Assembly: GCF_014203595.1 (NCBI RefSeq)
Contig: NZ_JACHJK010000017.1
Coordinates: forward strand, 1 to 64,000
DNA from: Streptomyces echinatus
Lineage (GTDB): Bacteria; Actinomycetota; Actinomycetes; Streptomycetales; Streptomycetaceae
Length of the DNA: 64,000 nt
Reading direction: 5' to 3'
The notes under the pieces are model-generated. The model worked only from the letters and a program-made list of their open reading frames with translations. It was not told the origin of the DNA and made no database searches. Position numbers and translations under genes: made by a program. Position 1 is the first letter of the stretch; each line of letters begins with the position of its first letter. Below are positions 56,431 to 64,000 of the stretch, piece by piece.

Positions 56431-57450
56431 GTGTCGGGTATGTCGGCGGGCCGGTCAGCCATGCGGATGGGACCCGCTGAGCTGGTGCAGGCGGCGGCCA
56501 TGGCCCGCCGCTTCTACCTCGAGGGCAAGTCCAAGATCCAGATCGCGGAGGAGTTCGGCGTCAGCCGCTTCAAGGTGGCCCGGGTCCTGGAGACGGCCCT
56601 CGAACGGGATCTCGTGCGCATCGAGATCCGCGTCCCGGCCGAGCTGGACGCCGAGCGCTCCGACGCGCTCCGCGCCCGCTACGGCCTGAGGCACGCCGTC
56701 GTGGTCGAGTCCCCGGCCGAGGCCGAGGAGACCCCCGATCCCGAGAACCTCGGCGAGGTCGCGGCCGACCTGCTCGGCGAGCTCGTGAACGAGGGCGACG
56801 TGCTCGGCCTGGCCTGGGGCCGGTCCACCATCCACATGGCGGCGGCGCTCGACCGGCTGCCGCCGTGCACGGTGGTGCAGCTGACGGGCGTGTACGACGC
56901 CGGGACCGCCGAGCGCGGCTCGGTGGAGGCGGTCCGCCGGGCCGCCCAGGTGTCGGGCGGCGACGCGCACCCGATCTACGCGCCGATGCTGCTGCCGGAC
57001 GCGGCCACCGCGGCGGCGCTGCGCAACCAGACGGGGATCGCCCGGGCCTTCGAGTACTTCGACAAGGTCACGGTTGCCTGCGTCTCCATCGGCTCCTGGG
57101 AGCCGGGCATCTCGACGGTGCACGACATGCTCAGCGACGAGGAGCGCGCGCACTACGCCTCGCTCGGTGTCGCCGCCGAGATGTCGGCGCACCTCTTCGA
57201 CGCCGAGGGGCGCCGGATCGGGCGGGACCTGGGGGAGCGGTGCATCACGGTCAAGACCGACCAGCTGCGCCGTATCCCGGAGGTGGTGGCGATCGCGGGC
57301 GGCCAGCGCAAGGCGTCCGCGATCGACGCGGTGCTGCGCTCCGGGCTGGTGACCAGCCTGGTGACCGACACCTCGGCCGCCGACCACCTGATGACGACGG
57401 GCCCGACGCCGAGGCCGGCGCTCAGCCGCGCGGACCCGGACGGGGCCTGA
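56431..57450 (+). CDS. SorC/DeoR-type sugar-responsive transcriptional regulator
   Basis: A 339-residue regulator with an N-terminal HTH (FYLEGKSKIQIAEEFGVSRFKVARVLETAL) and a C-terminal sugar-phosphate binding domain of the SorC family (VLGLAWGRSTIHMAAAL, VQLTGVYDAG, GIARAFEYFDKVTVACVSIGSWEPG). GTG at 56431 is chosen because GTGAGGAG lies directly upstream (56417-56424); a GTG at 56407 is possible. The upstream gap holds TGAACG repeated at 56330 and 56341-56346, candidate operators. Likely senses a phosphorylated sugar; target genes unknown, perhaps rpe. Confidence 0.9.
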   Translation: MSGMSAGRSAMRMGPAELVQAAAMARRFYLEGKSKIQIAEEFGVSRFKVARVLETALERDLVRIEIRVPAELDAERSDALRARYGLRHAVVVESPAEAEETPDPENLGEVAADLLGELVNEGDVLGLAWGRSTIHMAAALDRLPPCTVVQLTGVYDAGTAERGSVEAVRRAAQVSGGDAHPIYAPMLLPDAATAAALRNQTGIARAFEYFDKVTVACVSIGSWEPGISTVHDMLSDEERAHYASLGVAAEMSAHLFDAEGRRIGRDLGERCITVKTDQLRRIPEVVAIAGGQRKASAIDAVLRSGLVTSLVTDTSAADHLMTTGPTPRPALSRADPDGA

Positions 57451-57470
57451 CCGCGGGGCGCGGCACCGTC

Positions 57471-57938
57471 GTGACGGGACGGCCGTGGCAGCATCGGCGG
57501 CATGCTGCTGCGGCTCGTCCCCCGCGTCCCCGAACCGGGACGGCGCTGTCCCGTGCGCTCGCGGGGCTGCTGGTCTGTCTGTCCGTCCTGCTGACGGGAT
57601 GCTCGTCCGGCCCGGACACCGCTCCGGCCCCCGGTGTGTCCGCTCCGGAGTGGGCCAGGGACATGGCCACCGTCCGGGAGGCCCGGCTGCCCGCCGAGGC
57701 GCGCCGCACGCTCGCCCTGGTCGACCGGGGCGGCCCGTACCCGTACAGCAGGGACGGGATCGTCTTCGGGAACTTCGAGGGGCGTCTGCCGAAGCACCGG
57801 CGCGGCTACTACCACGAGTACACCGTGCGCACCCCCGGATCGCGTGACCGCGGGGCCCGGCGCATCGTCACCGGACAGGGCGGCGAGATCTACTACACCG
57901 ATGATCACTACGAGACGTTCCGGGCGGTGCTGAGATGA
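57471..57938 (+). CDS. Lipoprotein guanyl-specific ribonuclease (RNase Sa family)
   Basis: A 155-residue microbial RNase of the N1/T1/Sa family. The catalytic residues align with RNase Sa: Glu116 in YYHEYT, Arg127 in GSRDRGARRIV and His146 in TDDHYETF. The N-terminus, up to residue 43, has a signal segment ending in the lipobox LTGC (Cys44), so the enzyme should be tethered to the outside of the membrane rather than freely secreted. The start (GTG 57471) is uncertain because no good ribosome binding site is visible. Its stop overlaps the barstar start (ATGA). Confidence 0.85.
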   Translation: MTGRPWQHRRHAAAARPPRPRTGTALSRALAGLLVCLSVLLTGCSSGPDTAPAPGVSAPEWARDMATVREARLPAEARRTLALVDRGGPYPYSRDGIVFGNFEGRLPKHRRGYYHEYTVRTPGSRDRGARRIVTGQGGEIYYTDDHYETFRAVLR

Positions 57939-58264
57939 CGGAAGACCTGGGCGGCCGGTACACGGTCACCCTGGACCTGGAGGGCGTCACGGGCAAGGCG
58001 GGCCTGATGGACCGCGTCGCGAAGGCCCTGGCGCTGCCCGACTGGTTCGGCCGGAACTGGGACGCGCTCGCCGACTCCCTCGCCGATCACACCGTCTGGC
58101 CCGAGGGGGCCGTGGAGCGGGGTCTGCTGATCGTCGTACGGGGCTGGCGGCCGTACGCCGGGACCCGGCCGGACGAGTGGCGGACCGCCGAGGAGGTCTT
58201 CGCGGAGGCGGTGGACCGGACGCCGGCCCTCACCGTGGTCCTCGCCCTTGGAGGAAGCTCCTAG
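57935..58264 (+). CDS. Barstar family RNase inhibitor
   Basis: A 109-residue acidic cytoplasmic protein. The barstar region LALPDWFGRNWDALADSLAD aligns with LPEYYGENLDALWDCL of barstar and retains the Asp that caps the RNase active site; DRTPALTVVLA forms the C-terminal part. It overlaps the RNase gene by four bases, so toxin and inhibitor are translationally coupled, which protects the cell against the enzyme before export. Confidence 0.88.
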   Translation: MTEDLGGRYTVTLDLEGVTGKAGLMDRVAKALALPDWFGRNWDALADSLADHTVWPEGAVERGLLIVVRGWRPYAGTRPDEWRTAEEVFAEAVDRTPALTVVLALGGSS

Positions 58265-58396
58265 GTGATCGACGGCCACCCTGGATGTTCTGTCGGGGCA
58301 TGACACCGGCACCGCCATGGGACAATGAAGTACGTGCTCTTTCCCCCTGGCACACCTGTCCGGGGGTCACCTCTGATCGACTGGGATGTGCAGCAC

Positions 58397-59839
58397 GTGC
58401 GTTTCCTCAATGACATCCAGCCCGCCTACGACCTGACGTACGACGACGTCTTCATGGTGCCGAGCCGCTCCGCGGTGGGCTCCCGTCAGGGCGTGGACCT
58501 CGCCGCGCCGGACGGGACGGGCACCACCATCCCGCTCGTCGTCGCGAACATGACCGCCATCGCCGGCCGCCGCATGGCCGAGACGATGGCCCGTCGCGGC
58601 GGCCTCGTGGTCATCCCGCAGGACATCCCGATCGACGTCGTCACCGACGTCGTCTCCTGGGTGAAGAGCCGCCACCTGGTGCTGGACACTCCGATCGTGC
58701 TGGCCCCGCACCAGACCGTCGCCGACGCCCTGGCGCTGCTGCCCAAGCGTGCGCACAACGCCGGTGTCGTCGTGGACGAGGACCAGCGCCCCGTGGGTGT
58801 CGTCACCGACGCCGACCTGTCCGGCGTCGACCGCTTCACCCAGCTCGAAGTGGTCATGTCCAAGGACCTGCTGCTGCTGGACGCCGACATCGACCCGCGC
58901 GAGGCCTTCAACACCCTCGACCACCACAACCGGCGCTACGCCCCGGCCGTCGACCAGGACGGCAGGCTCGCCGGCATCCTGACCCGCAAGGGCGCCCTGC
59001 GCGCCACGCTGTACACCCCGGCGGTGGACGCGAACGGCAAGCTGCGGATCGCCGCCGCCGTCGGCATCAACGGCGATGTGGCGGGCAAGGCCAAGCAGCT
59101 GCTCGACGCGGGCGTGGACACGCTCGTCATCGACACCGCGCACGGTCACCAGGAGTCGATGATCAGCGCCGTCCAGGTGGTCCGCGCGCTCGACCCGCAG
59201 GTGCCGATCGTGGCCGGCAACATCGTCTCCGCCGAGGGCGTCAAGGACCTCATCGACGCGGGCGCGGACATCATCAAGGTCGGTGTCGGACCGGGCGCCA
59301 TGTGCACCACCCGCATGATGACCGGCGTCGGCCGCCCGCAGTTCTCCGCCGTCCTGGAGTGCGCCGCCGAGGCGAAGAAGTACGGCAAGCACGTGTGGGC
59401 CGACGGCGGTGTCCGGCACCCGCGCGACGTCGCCATGGCCCTCGCGGCCGGCGCGTCCAATGTGATGGTCGGCTCCTGGTTCGCGGGCACCTACGAGTCG
59501 CCCGGCGACCTCCAGCAGGACGCGAACGGCCGCCTCTACAAGGAGTCCTTCGGCATGGCCTCCGCGCGTGCCGTGCGCAACCGGACGTCCGAGGAGTCGG
59601 CGTACGACCGTGCCCGCAAGGCGCTGTTCGAGGAGGGCATCTCGACCTCCCGCATGTTCCTCGACCCGGCCCGCCCGGGCGTCGAGGACCTGGTCGACTC
59701 GATCATCGCGGGCGTCCGCTCCTCCTGCACCTACGCCGGCGCGGGCTCCCTGGAGGAGTTCGCCGAGAAGGCGATCGTCGGCATCCAGAGCGCGGCCGGC
59801 TACGCCGAGGGCAAGCCGCTGCACGCCAGCTGGAGCTGA
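58397..59839 (+). CDS. guaB1: GuaB1-type IMP dehydrogenase/GMP reductase family protein
   Basis: A 480-residue TIM-barrel enzyme with two CBS domains (about 95-205). The catalytic Cys303 is in GVGPGAMCTTRMMTGVGRPQ. It is the actinobacterial GuaB1 paralogue, for which GMP reductase activity has been shown in mycobacteria, rather than the main IMP dehydrogenase. The family start MRFLNDIQPAYDLTYDDVF is at GTG 58397; an ATG at 58325 and GTG at 58388 are also in frame. A very strong terminator follows. Confidence 0.9.
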   Translation: MRFLNDIQPAYDLTYDDVFMVPSRSAVGSRQGVDLAAPDGTGTTIPLVVANMTAIAGRRMAETMARRGGLVVIPQDIPIDVVTDVVSWVKSRHLVLDTPIVLAPHQTVADALALLPKRAHNAGVVVDEDQRPVGVVTDADLSGVDRFTQLEVVMSKDLLLLDADIDPREAFNTLDHHNRRYAPAVDQDGRLAGILTRKGALRATLYTPAVDANGKLRIAAAVGINGDVAGKAKQLLDAGVDTLVIDTAHGHQESMISAVQVVRALDPQVPIVAGNIVSAEGVKDLIDAGADIIKVGVGPGAMCTTRMMTGVGRPQFSAVLECAAEAKKYGKHVWADGGVRHPRDVAMALAAGASNVMVGSWFAGTYESPGDLQQDANGRLYKESFGMASARAVRNRTSEESAYDRARKALFEEGISTSRMFLDPARPGVEDLVDSIIAGVRSSCTYAGAGSLEEFAEKAIVGIQSAAGYAEGKPLHASWS

Positions 59840-59852
59840 TCGCACCACCCCT

Positions 59853-59904
59853 GCCGACGGCCCCCGTCGTTCCCGCCATCCCGGGAACGACGGGGGCCGT
59901 CGGC
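59853..59904 (+). terminator. Very strong terminator after guaB1
   Basis: A perfect 23-bp stem (59853-59875 with 59882-59904) with a 6-base loop, 14 bases after the stop. Longest hairpin in the window. Confidence 0.92.
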
Positions 59905-60295
59905 GTGCGCCCCGACCCGCCGTCCGCCACCCGCCCGGTGCCGGGAGCCGGGCCGCCGACGGACCTGTCCGGCACCCGTGCGCGTGGTATCTACACCTTT
60001 CTCGGTGAGGGGGTGCGGAGAGGGCTCACGAGGGGGTTGTGCAACGGTCGACAGCTCTCGCGCAACGATTTGTCATTCGGGCCCGATGAACGCAATGATC
60101 ATCCGGGGACGCGCAAGGTTGCTGCATTACGCCCGTGAAGGCCCGCCTCATAGGGTGCTGCGCTAGTACGTGGTGTGGCGGGGACCCCGCTCGGTGGGTT
60201 CCTGCCCTCGCAGGCCCATCGGTCCCCCTCCACGAGGACCGGCGGCCGTGCCGGTCCACCACCGCAACCGACCGGCAGCGAGAAGGAGCCAACGC
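59905..60295 (+). promoter_or_regulatory. Leader/intergenic region before the amino-acid permease gene
   Basis: A 391-base gap after the guaB1 terminator with no gene I can support. It contains repeated GCGCAA/GTGCAAC blocks (GGTTGTGCAACGG near 60036-60048, CGCGCAACG near 60058, GCGCAAGG at 60111) in a less GC-rich stretch, then a hairpin-rich leader up to AAGGAG at 60282-60287. The size suggests a regulated leader, but I cannot match it to a known riboswitch. Confidence 0.35.
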
Positions 60296-61783
60296 GTGCT
60301 CGACCAAGGCGCACCCCCGCAGAACCCGATACCGGCCGCCCCCGCGTCCCAGGGCGTCGCCGCGCGCCTGATGCGTCGCAAGCCCGTGGAACGCCTGGTC
60401 GCAGAGGGCGGACAGGGTGAGGGGGGACAGCTTCGGCGCTCCCTCGGGCTGTGGCAGCTGACCATGATCAGCATCGGGGCCACGCTCGGCACCGGCATCT
60501 TCGTCGTTCTCGGCGACGCCGTTCCGGAGGCCGGTCCCGCGGTCACCCTGGCCTTCGTCATCGCCGGACTCACGGCGCTGTTCTCGGCCCTGTCGTACGC
60601 CGAACTGGCGGGCAGCATCCCCGTCGCCGGATCCTCCTACTCGTATGCGTACGCAACGCTGGGCGAGCTGGTCGCCTGGGTCTGCGGCTGGTGTCTGGTG
60701 CTGGAGTACGGCGTGTCGGTGGCCGCCGTCGCCGTCGGATGGGGCGAGTACCTCAACGAGCTGCTCGACGGCACCATCGGCGTCACCATCCCGAGCGCCC
60801 TGTCCTCGGCGCCGGGTGAGGGCGGGATCATCAACCTGCCCGCCCTGATCGTCGTCCTGCTGGCGATGGTGTTCCTGCTCGGTGGCGCCCGGGAGTCCGC
60901 CCGTGCCAACACGATCATGGTCTGCGTGAAGATCGCCGCCCTCGTGCTCTTCTGCTCGATCGGCTTCATGGGCTTCAAGTCCGGCAACTACCGCGACTTC
61001 ATGCCGCTCGGCATGTCCGGTGTGAGCGCCGCGGGCGCCACGCTGTTCTTCTCGTACATCGGCTTCGACGCCGCCTCCACCGCCGGTGAGGAGGCGAAGA
61101 ACCCCAAGCGGGACCTGCCGCGGGCGATCATGCTGTCCCTGATCATCGTGACCGCGCTCTACGTCCTCGTCGCGGGCGTCGCCGTCGGCGCGTGGAACTG
61201 GAAGAAGTTCGACGGCTCGGAGGCCACCCTCGCCGCGATCATGAACGACGTCACCGGCCAGTCCTTCTGGGGCACGATGCTCGCGCTCGGCGCGGTCATC
61301 TCCATCGCCAGCGTGGTGCTCACCGTGCTCTACGGCCAGACCCGCATCCTCTTCGCGATGTCCCGCGACGGCCTGGTGCCCAAGGCGCTCGGCAAGGTCC
61401 ACCAGAAGACCGGCGCCCCGCGTCTGAACACGGTCCTCGTCTCCCTCTTCTGCGGTGTCCTCGCCGCCCTCATCCCGCTGGGCAAGCTCGTCGACGCCAC
61501 CAGCATCGGCACGCTGTTCGCCTTCGGTCTGGTCAACATCGCGGTGGTCGTGCTGCGGTACCGGCGCCCGGAGCTGGAGCGCACGTTCAAGGTGCCGTTC
61601 GGCCCGGTCCTGCCGGTGCTGGGCTTCCTGTTCTGCGCGTACAACATGTTCAGCCTCGACACCGTCACCTGGGTCGTCTTCGGATGCTGGATGGCCGCGG
61701 GGCTCGTGTTCTACTTCCTCTACGGCTATCGCCGTTCCCGTCTCGCGACCAATGAGGATCTCGCGGTGACGGCAGAGAAGTGA
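60296..61783 (+). CDS. APC-family amino acid permease
   Basis: A 495-residue transporter with 12 predicted membrane helices. The first helix carries the APC motif GATLGTGIFVVLGDAVPEAGPAVTLAFVIAG, then YAELAGSIPVAGSSYSYAYATLGE, and FFSYIGFDAASTAGEEAKNPKRDLPRAI, typical of the cationic amino acid/YfnA group. The GTG at 60296 follows AAGGAG at 8-base spacing; the open frame upstream to 60170 is leader. It is followed after 27 bases by an Lrp regulator, likely controlling it. Confidence 0.92.
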   Translation: MLDQGAPPQNPIPAAPASQGVAARLMRRKPVERLVAEGGQGEGGQLRRSLGLWQLTMISIGATLGTGIFVVLGDAVPEAGPAVTLAFVIAGLTALFSALSYAELAGSIPVAGSSYSYAYATLGELVAWVCGWCLVLEYGVSVAAVAVGWGEYLNELLDGTIGVTIPSALSSAPGEGGIINLPALIVVLLAMVFLLGGARESARANTIMVCVKIAALVLFCSIGFMGFKSGNYRDFMPLGMSGVSAAGATLFFSYIGFDAASTAGEEAKNPKRDLPRAIMLSLIIVTALYVLVAGVAVGAWNWKKFDGSEATLAAIMNDVTGQSFWGTMLALGAVISIASVVLTVLYGQTRILFAMSRDGLVPKALGKVHQKTGAPRLNTVLVSLFCGVLAALIPLGKLVDATSIGTLFAFGLVNIAVVVLRYRRPELERTFKVPFGPVLPVLGFLFCAYNMFSLDTVTWVVFGCWMAAGLVFYFLYGYRRSRLATNEDLAVTAEK

Positions 61784-61810
61784 CCGAACCGAAGAAGTGA
61801 ACCACCCCCT

Positions 61811-62263
61811 GTGCTGAACGATCTCGACGAACGCATCGTGCACGCCCTCGCCGAGGACGCCCGCCGCTCCTACGCGGACATCGGGCAGATGGTCGGCCTG
61901 TCCGCGCCCGCGGTGAAGCGGCGCGTGGACCGGCTGCGGGCCACCGGAGCCATCACCGGATTCACCGTCCGGGTGGATCCGGCGGCCCTCGGCTGGGAGA
62001 CCGAGGGGTACATCGAGATCTACTGCCGGCGCAACACCTCGCCGGAGACCATTCAGCGGGGCCTGGAGCGGTATCAGGAGGTCGTGGCCGCGTCGACCGT
62101 CACCGGCGAGGCGGACGCGATCGCCCAGGTCTTCGCCTCCGACATGCGTCACTTCGAGCGGGTGCTGGAGCGGATCGCCGGCGAGCCGTTCGTGGAGCGG
62201 ACCAAGTCGGTGCTGGTGCTGTCGCCGTTGCTGCGGCGCTTCTCCTCCGGGGCGCCGGGGTAG
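61811..62263 (+). CDS. Lrp/AsnC family transcriptional regulator
   Basis: A 150-residue regulator with the AsnC-type HTH (LNDLDERIVHALAEDARRSYADIGQMVGLSAPAVKRRVDRLR) and the RAM ligand-binding domain (residues 62-150). GTG start at 61811. It lies directly downstream of the amino-acid permease and probably responds to an amino acid to control it. A bipartite hairpin (62289-62359) separates it from the convergent GntR gene. Confidence 0.93.
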   Translation: MLNDLDERIVHALAEDARRSYADIGQMVGLSAPAVKRRVDRLRATGAITGFTVRVDPAALGWETEGYIEIYCRRNTSPETIQRGLERYQEVVAASTVTGEADAIAQVFASDMRHFERVLERIAGEPFVERTKSVLVLSPLLRRFSSGAPG

Positions 62264-62288
62264 GGACGGATCACCTCGGGGGGCGTCC

Positions 62289-62359
62289 GGGAGAGTGCCG
62301 GGTGCGGGTGGTTTCCGGCTGGTCGCGAACCACGACGGGCCCGCACCCGGCACTCCCCC
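62289..62359. terminator. Bidirectional terminator between the Lrp and GntR genes
   Basis: A perfect 16-bp outer stem (62293-62308 with 62340-62355), extended by three further pairs, enclosing an inner hairpin GTGGTT/AACCAC (62308-62313 with 62328-62333). It fills the gap between two convergent genes. Confidence 0.8.
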
Positions 62360-62365
62360 CGAGCC

Positions 62366-63106
62366 CTATTCCGCGGTCTTCCGCGCCAGCGGATTGTTGC
62401 CTATCGAGTTGTGCACGCTGAAACTCACCGCGTCCGGCCGATAGCGGTCGTCCGACCACTCCACCGGACGCCCCTCGCGCGTCGTCGTCACGCGCCGCAC
62501 CCGCAGCAGCGGACTCGTCCGGCGCACCCCGAGCAGCTCGGCGTCCAGCGCGCCGCAGGCCACCGCGTCGATGATGTGCTCGCCGTACGCGAAGACCAGA
62601 CCGGTGTCGTCGTACAGGCGCTGGGTGACGGACGGGCAGTCGGGCTCGATCGCCTCGACCGCGGGGGAGATCCATTCGGCGTACACCGTGCGTTCGAGCA
62701 GCACCGGCTCACCGTCCAGGCCGCGGACCCGCAGGACGTGCAACACCGGGGTGCCGACGGCCAGTTGGAGGCGTACCGCGTCCTCGGAGGTCGCCGGGTG
62801 GTACTCCTGGGAGACCACATGGCCGGTGGCCTCGCGGCCCATGGTGCGGGCCCACTGGGCGAAGCTGCGCAGTTCGGCGAAGCTCTGGCTGCGGCGGCTG
62901 GCGAGCACGACCCGGCGGGCTCCCTGGCGGGAGCCGATGAGCCCTTCGGCGGTGAGGGCCGCGACGGCCTGGCGGACCGTGCCGCGTGAGACGCCGTAGT
63001 GCGCGGCCAGCTCCGACTCCGAGGGCAGCCGGCTGCCGACCGTGTACTCCTCGCGGTCGATCGCGTGCCGCAGCTCCTCGGCGATCGCCTCGTGTCGCGC
63101 CGTCAT
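62366..63106 (-). CDS. GntR/HutC family (UTRA) transcriptional regulator
   Basis: A 246-residue repressor. HTH at 1-70 (RLPSESELAAHYGVSRGTVRQAVAALTAEGLIGSRQG), UTRA ligand domain at about 85-235 (SFAELRSFAQWARTMG, PVLLERTVYAEWISP). ATG at 63106 follows GAGGGGAAGC; the open frame to 63178 lacks support. It is divergent from the solute-binding protein gene, and two palindromes lie in between (63126-63139 and 63259-63276). Confidence 0.92.
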   Translation of the reverse strand: MTARHEAIAEELRHAIDREEYTVGSRLPSESELAAHYGVSRGTVRQAVAALTAEGLIGSRQGARRVVLASRRSQSFAELRSFAQWARTMGREATGHVVSQEYHPATSEDAVRLQLAVGTPVLHVLRVRGLDGEPVLLERTVYAEWISPAVEAIEPDCPSVTQRLYDDTGLVFAYGEHIIDAVACGALDAELLGVRRTSPLLRVRRVTTTREGRPVEWSDDRYRPDAVSFSVHNSIGNNPLARKTAE

Positions 63107-63125
63107 GCTTCCCCTCTGCGTAGGT

Positions 63126-63139
63126 CGCTGTGCACAGCG
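63126..63139. promoter_or_regulatory. Perfect palindrome just upstream of the GntR gene
   Basis: CGCTGTGCACAGCG is a perfect 14-bp inverted repeat, 20 bases before the GntR start codon. The core TGTGCACA also occurs in the palindrome before metK. It could be an autoregulatory operator. Confidence 0.4.
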
Positions 63140-63258
63140 TGACCAGCCTAATCGACATCCTGCGGTGATCCGTGTCAACCGGAAGTGTGCAGGGAAACGG
63201 GGGTCGGTGTTTCTCCGGCGTTCATGAACACGACACCGGGGCCGGGCGTACTGAGGCC

Positions 63259-63276
63259 AACTTGTTCAGACAAGTT
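63259..63276 (+). promoter_or_regulatory. Putative GntR-family operator
   Basis: AACTTGTTCAGACAAGTT is a perfect inverted repeat (7-bp arms, TCAG centre), 42 bases before the start of the solute-binding protein gene. The TTGTnnnnACAA pattern is typical of GntR/HutC regulators, and one is encoded divergently. Confidence 0.65.
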
Positions 63277-63317
63277 CTCCCTCACTTCTCATGTGTCCCC
63301 CTGGAGAGACCGTGACC

Positions 63318-64000
63318 GTGTCCCCGAGAAACGCCGTCCTCGGCGGCTCCCTCGCCGTCGTCGCCGCCCTCGCGCTGAGCGCCTGCGGTGCCGCCCCCGA
63401 CAACGCGTCGACCACCACCAAGGACGGAAAGAGCGCCGCCACCGCCACCTCCGCGGCCGCCTTCGGCGGCATGGACGCCCTGGTCGAGGCGGCGAAGAAG
63501 GAGGGCACGCTGCACGCCATCGCGCTGCCCCGCGACTGGGCCAACTACGGCGCCCTCATCGACGGCTTCCAGAAGAAGTACGGCATCAAGATCGAGGTGG
63601 AGAGCCCCGACGGCTCCAGCCAGGACGAGATCAACGCCGTCACCTCCCGGAAGGGCCAGGACCGCGCCCCCGACGTCCTCGACCTCGGCAGCTCGTTCGC
63701 GCTGAGCGCCGCCCAGCAGGGCCTGCTCGCGCCGTACGAGGTGGCCTCCTACGGCGACATCCCCCAGGCGCAGAAGGACCCGAAGGCCCGCTGGTACAAC
63801 GACTACGGCGGCTACATCTCCATCGGCTGCGACGCCGAGCGGGTGAAGTCCTGCCCCACCACCTTCAAGGATCTGCTCAAGCCGCAGTACAAGGGCCAGG
63901 TCGCCCTCAACGGCAACCCCACCAAGTCCGGCTCCGCCTTCGGCGGCGTCTACGCGGCCGCGCTCGCGCACGGCGGCTCCTTCGACGACATCCAGCCCGG
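63318..64000 (+). CDS. ABC transporter solute-binding lipoprotein (5' part)
   Basis: The gene runs off the window; 227 residues are visible. A signal peptide with lipobox LSACG is followed by an extracellular solute-binding domain (AAFGGMDALVEAAKKEGTLHAIALPRDWANYGALIDGFQKKYGIKIEV), of the group binding ions or small organic compounds (family 1/6 type). GTG 63318 gives 9-base spacing to GGAGAG; the GTG at 63312 is too close. Probably followed by ABC permease and ATPase genes outside. Likely controlled by the divergent GntR regulator. Substrate cannot be named. Confidence 0.85.
   Translation, partial: MSPRNAVLGGSLAVVAALALSACGAAPDNASTTTKDGKSAATATSAAAFGGMDALVEAAKKEGTLHAIALPRDWANYGALIDGFQKKYGIKIEVESPDGSSQDEINAVTSRKGQDRAPDVLDLGSSFALSAAQQGLLAPYEVASYGDIPQAQKDPKARWYNDYGGYISIGCDAERVKSCPTTFKDLLKPQYKGQVALNGNPTKSGSAFGGVYAAALAHGGSFDDIQP

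Noticed and set aside
56865..57470. Long N-terminal extension of the RNase gene into the SorC gene
   Set aside because: It lies wholly inside the SorC coding sequence in another frame and would destroy the signal peptide.
60019..60130. GTGCAAC/GCGCAAC blocks as a defined riboswitch or known operator
   Set aside because: They do not form a conserved fold I can recognise; reported only as part of the permease leader.

Overview
This window is high-G+C actinobacterial chromosome with strong G/C third-position bias, many GTG and a few TTG starts, and dense runs of genes overlapping by ATGA or GTGA. Gene content and order match the core chromosome of Streptomyces; the order agrees with my memory of the S. 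coelicolor region around relA, bldD and the pyr genes, which I could not check here. BldD with its c-di-GMP motifs, an sIHF-type nucleoid protein, a barnase/barstar-type pair and a RelA with a long disordered N-terminus all fit a sporulating streptomycete. I see no tRNA, rRNA, CRISPR array, phage or insertion sequence.

Layout. 1-7.8 kb: end of pdxT, yebC, ruvCAB, yajC-secD-secF, apt. 8-13 kb: relA, then a convergent DUF349 gene and a membrane-anchored cyclophilin. 13-18.6 kb: a metallo-beta-lactamase-fold hydrolase, hisS, a decayed ABC-ATPase pseudogene, a VKOR-family membrane protein, rarA and rpsD behind a long leader. 18.6-25 kb: a STAND ATPase/TPR protein on the minus strand, then DUF948, a small membrane protein, alaS and ruvX. 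25-34 kb: mltG, aroE, aroC-aroK-aroB, a P-loop protein, an M24 peptidase relative with altered metal ligands, efp and nusB. 34-45 kb: bldD (minus) and the pyrimidine cluster pyrR-pyrB-pyrC-(membrane protein)-carA-carB-pyrD-pyrF. 45-55.5 kb: sIHF, gmk, rpoZ, coaBC, metK, priA, an HTH protein (minus), fmt and rsmB. 55.6-64 kb: rpe, a SorC regulator, a lipoprotein RNase with a barstar, guaB1, an amino-acid permease, an Lrp regulator, a GntR/UTRA regulator (minus) and the start of an ABC solute-binding lipoprotein.

How the genes work together. Most of the window is housekeeping: Holliday-junction processing (ruvC, ruvA, ruvB; ruvX is an rRNA-processing relative), Sec secretion, chorismate synthesis, the whole de novo UMP pathway, initiation and elongation of translation, and one-carbon and nucleotide metabolism. 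Regulatory genes (relA, bldD, sIHF, SorC, Lrp, GntR) are spread among them. Regulation visible in the sequence includes a PyrR-type RNA element overlapping the pyrR ribosome binding site, a palindrome like a BldD box in front of bldD, a GntR-type operator in front of the last gene, and many strong intrinsic terminators, several serving convergent gene pairs.

The less ordinary parts are the lipoprotein RNase/barstar pair, the M24 protein with substituted metal ligands beside efp, two intergenic tandem-repeat arrays (26 bp and 22/23 bp periods), three copies of one dispersed repeat, the STAND protein without a recognisable DNA-binding domain, and the ABC-ATPase remnant after hisS. I did not find a clear multi-gene system that I would call undescribed.
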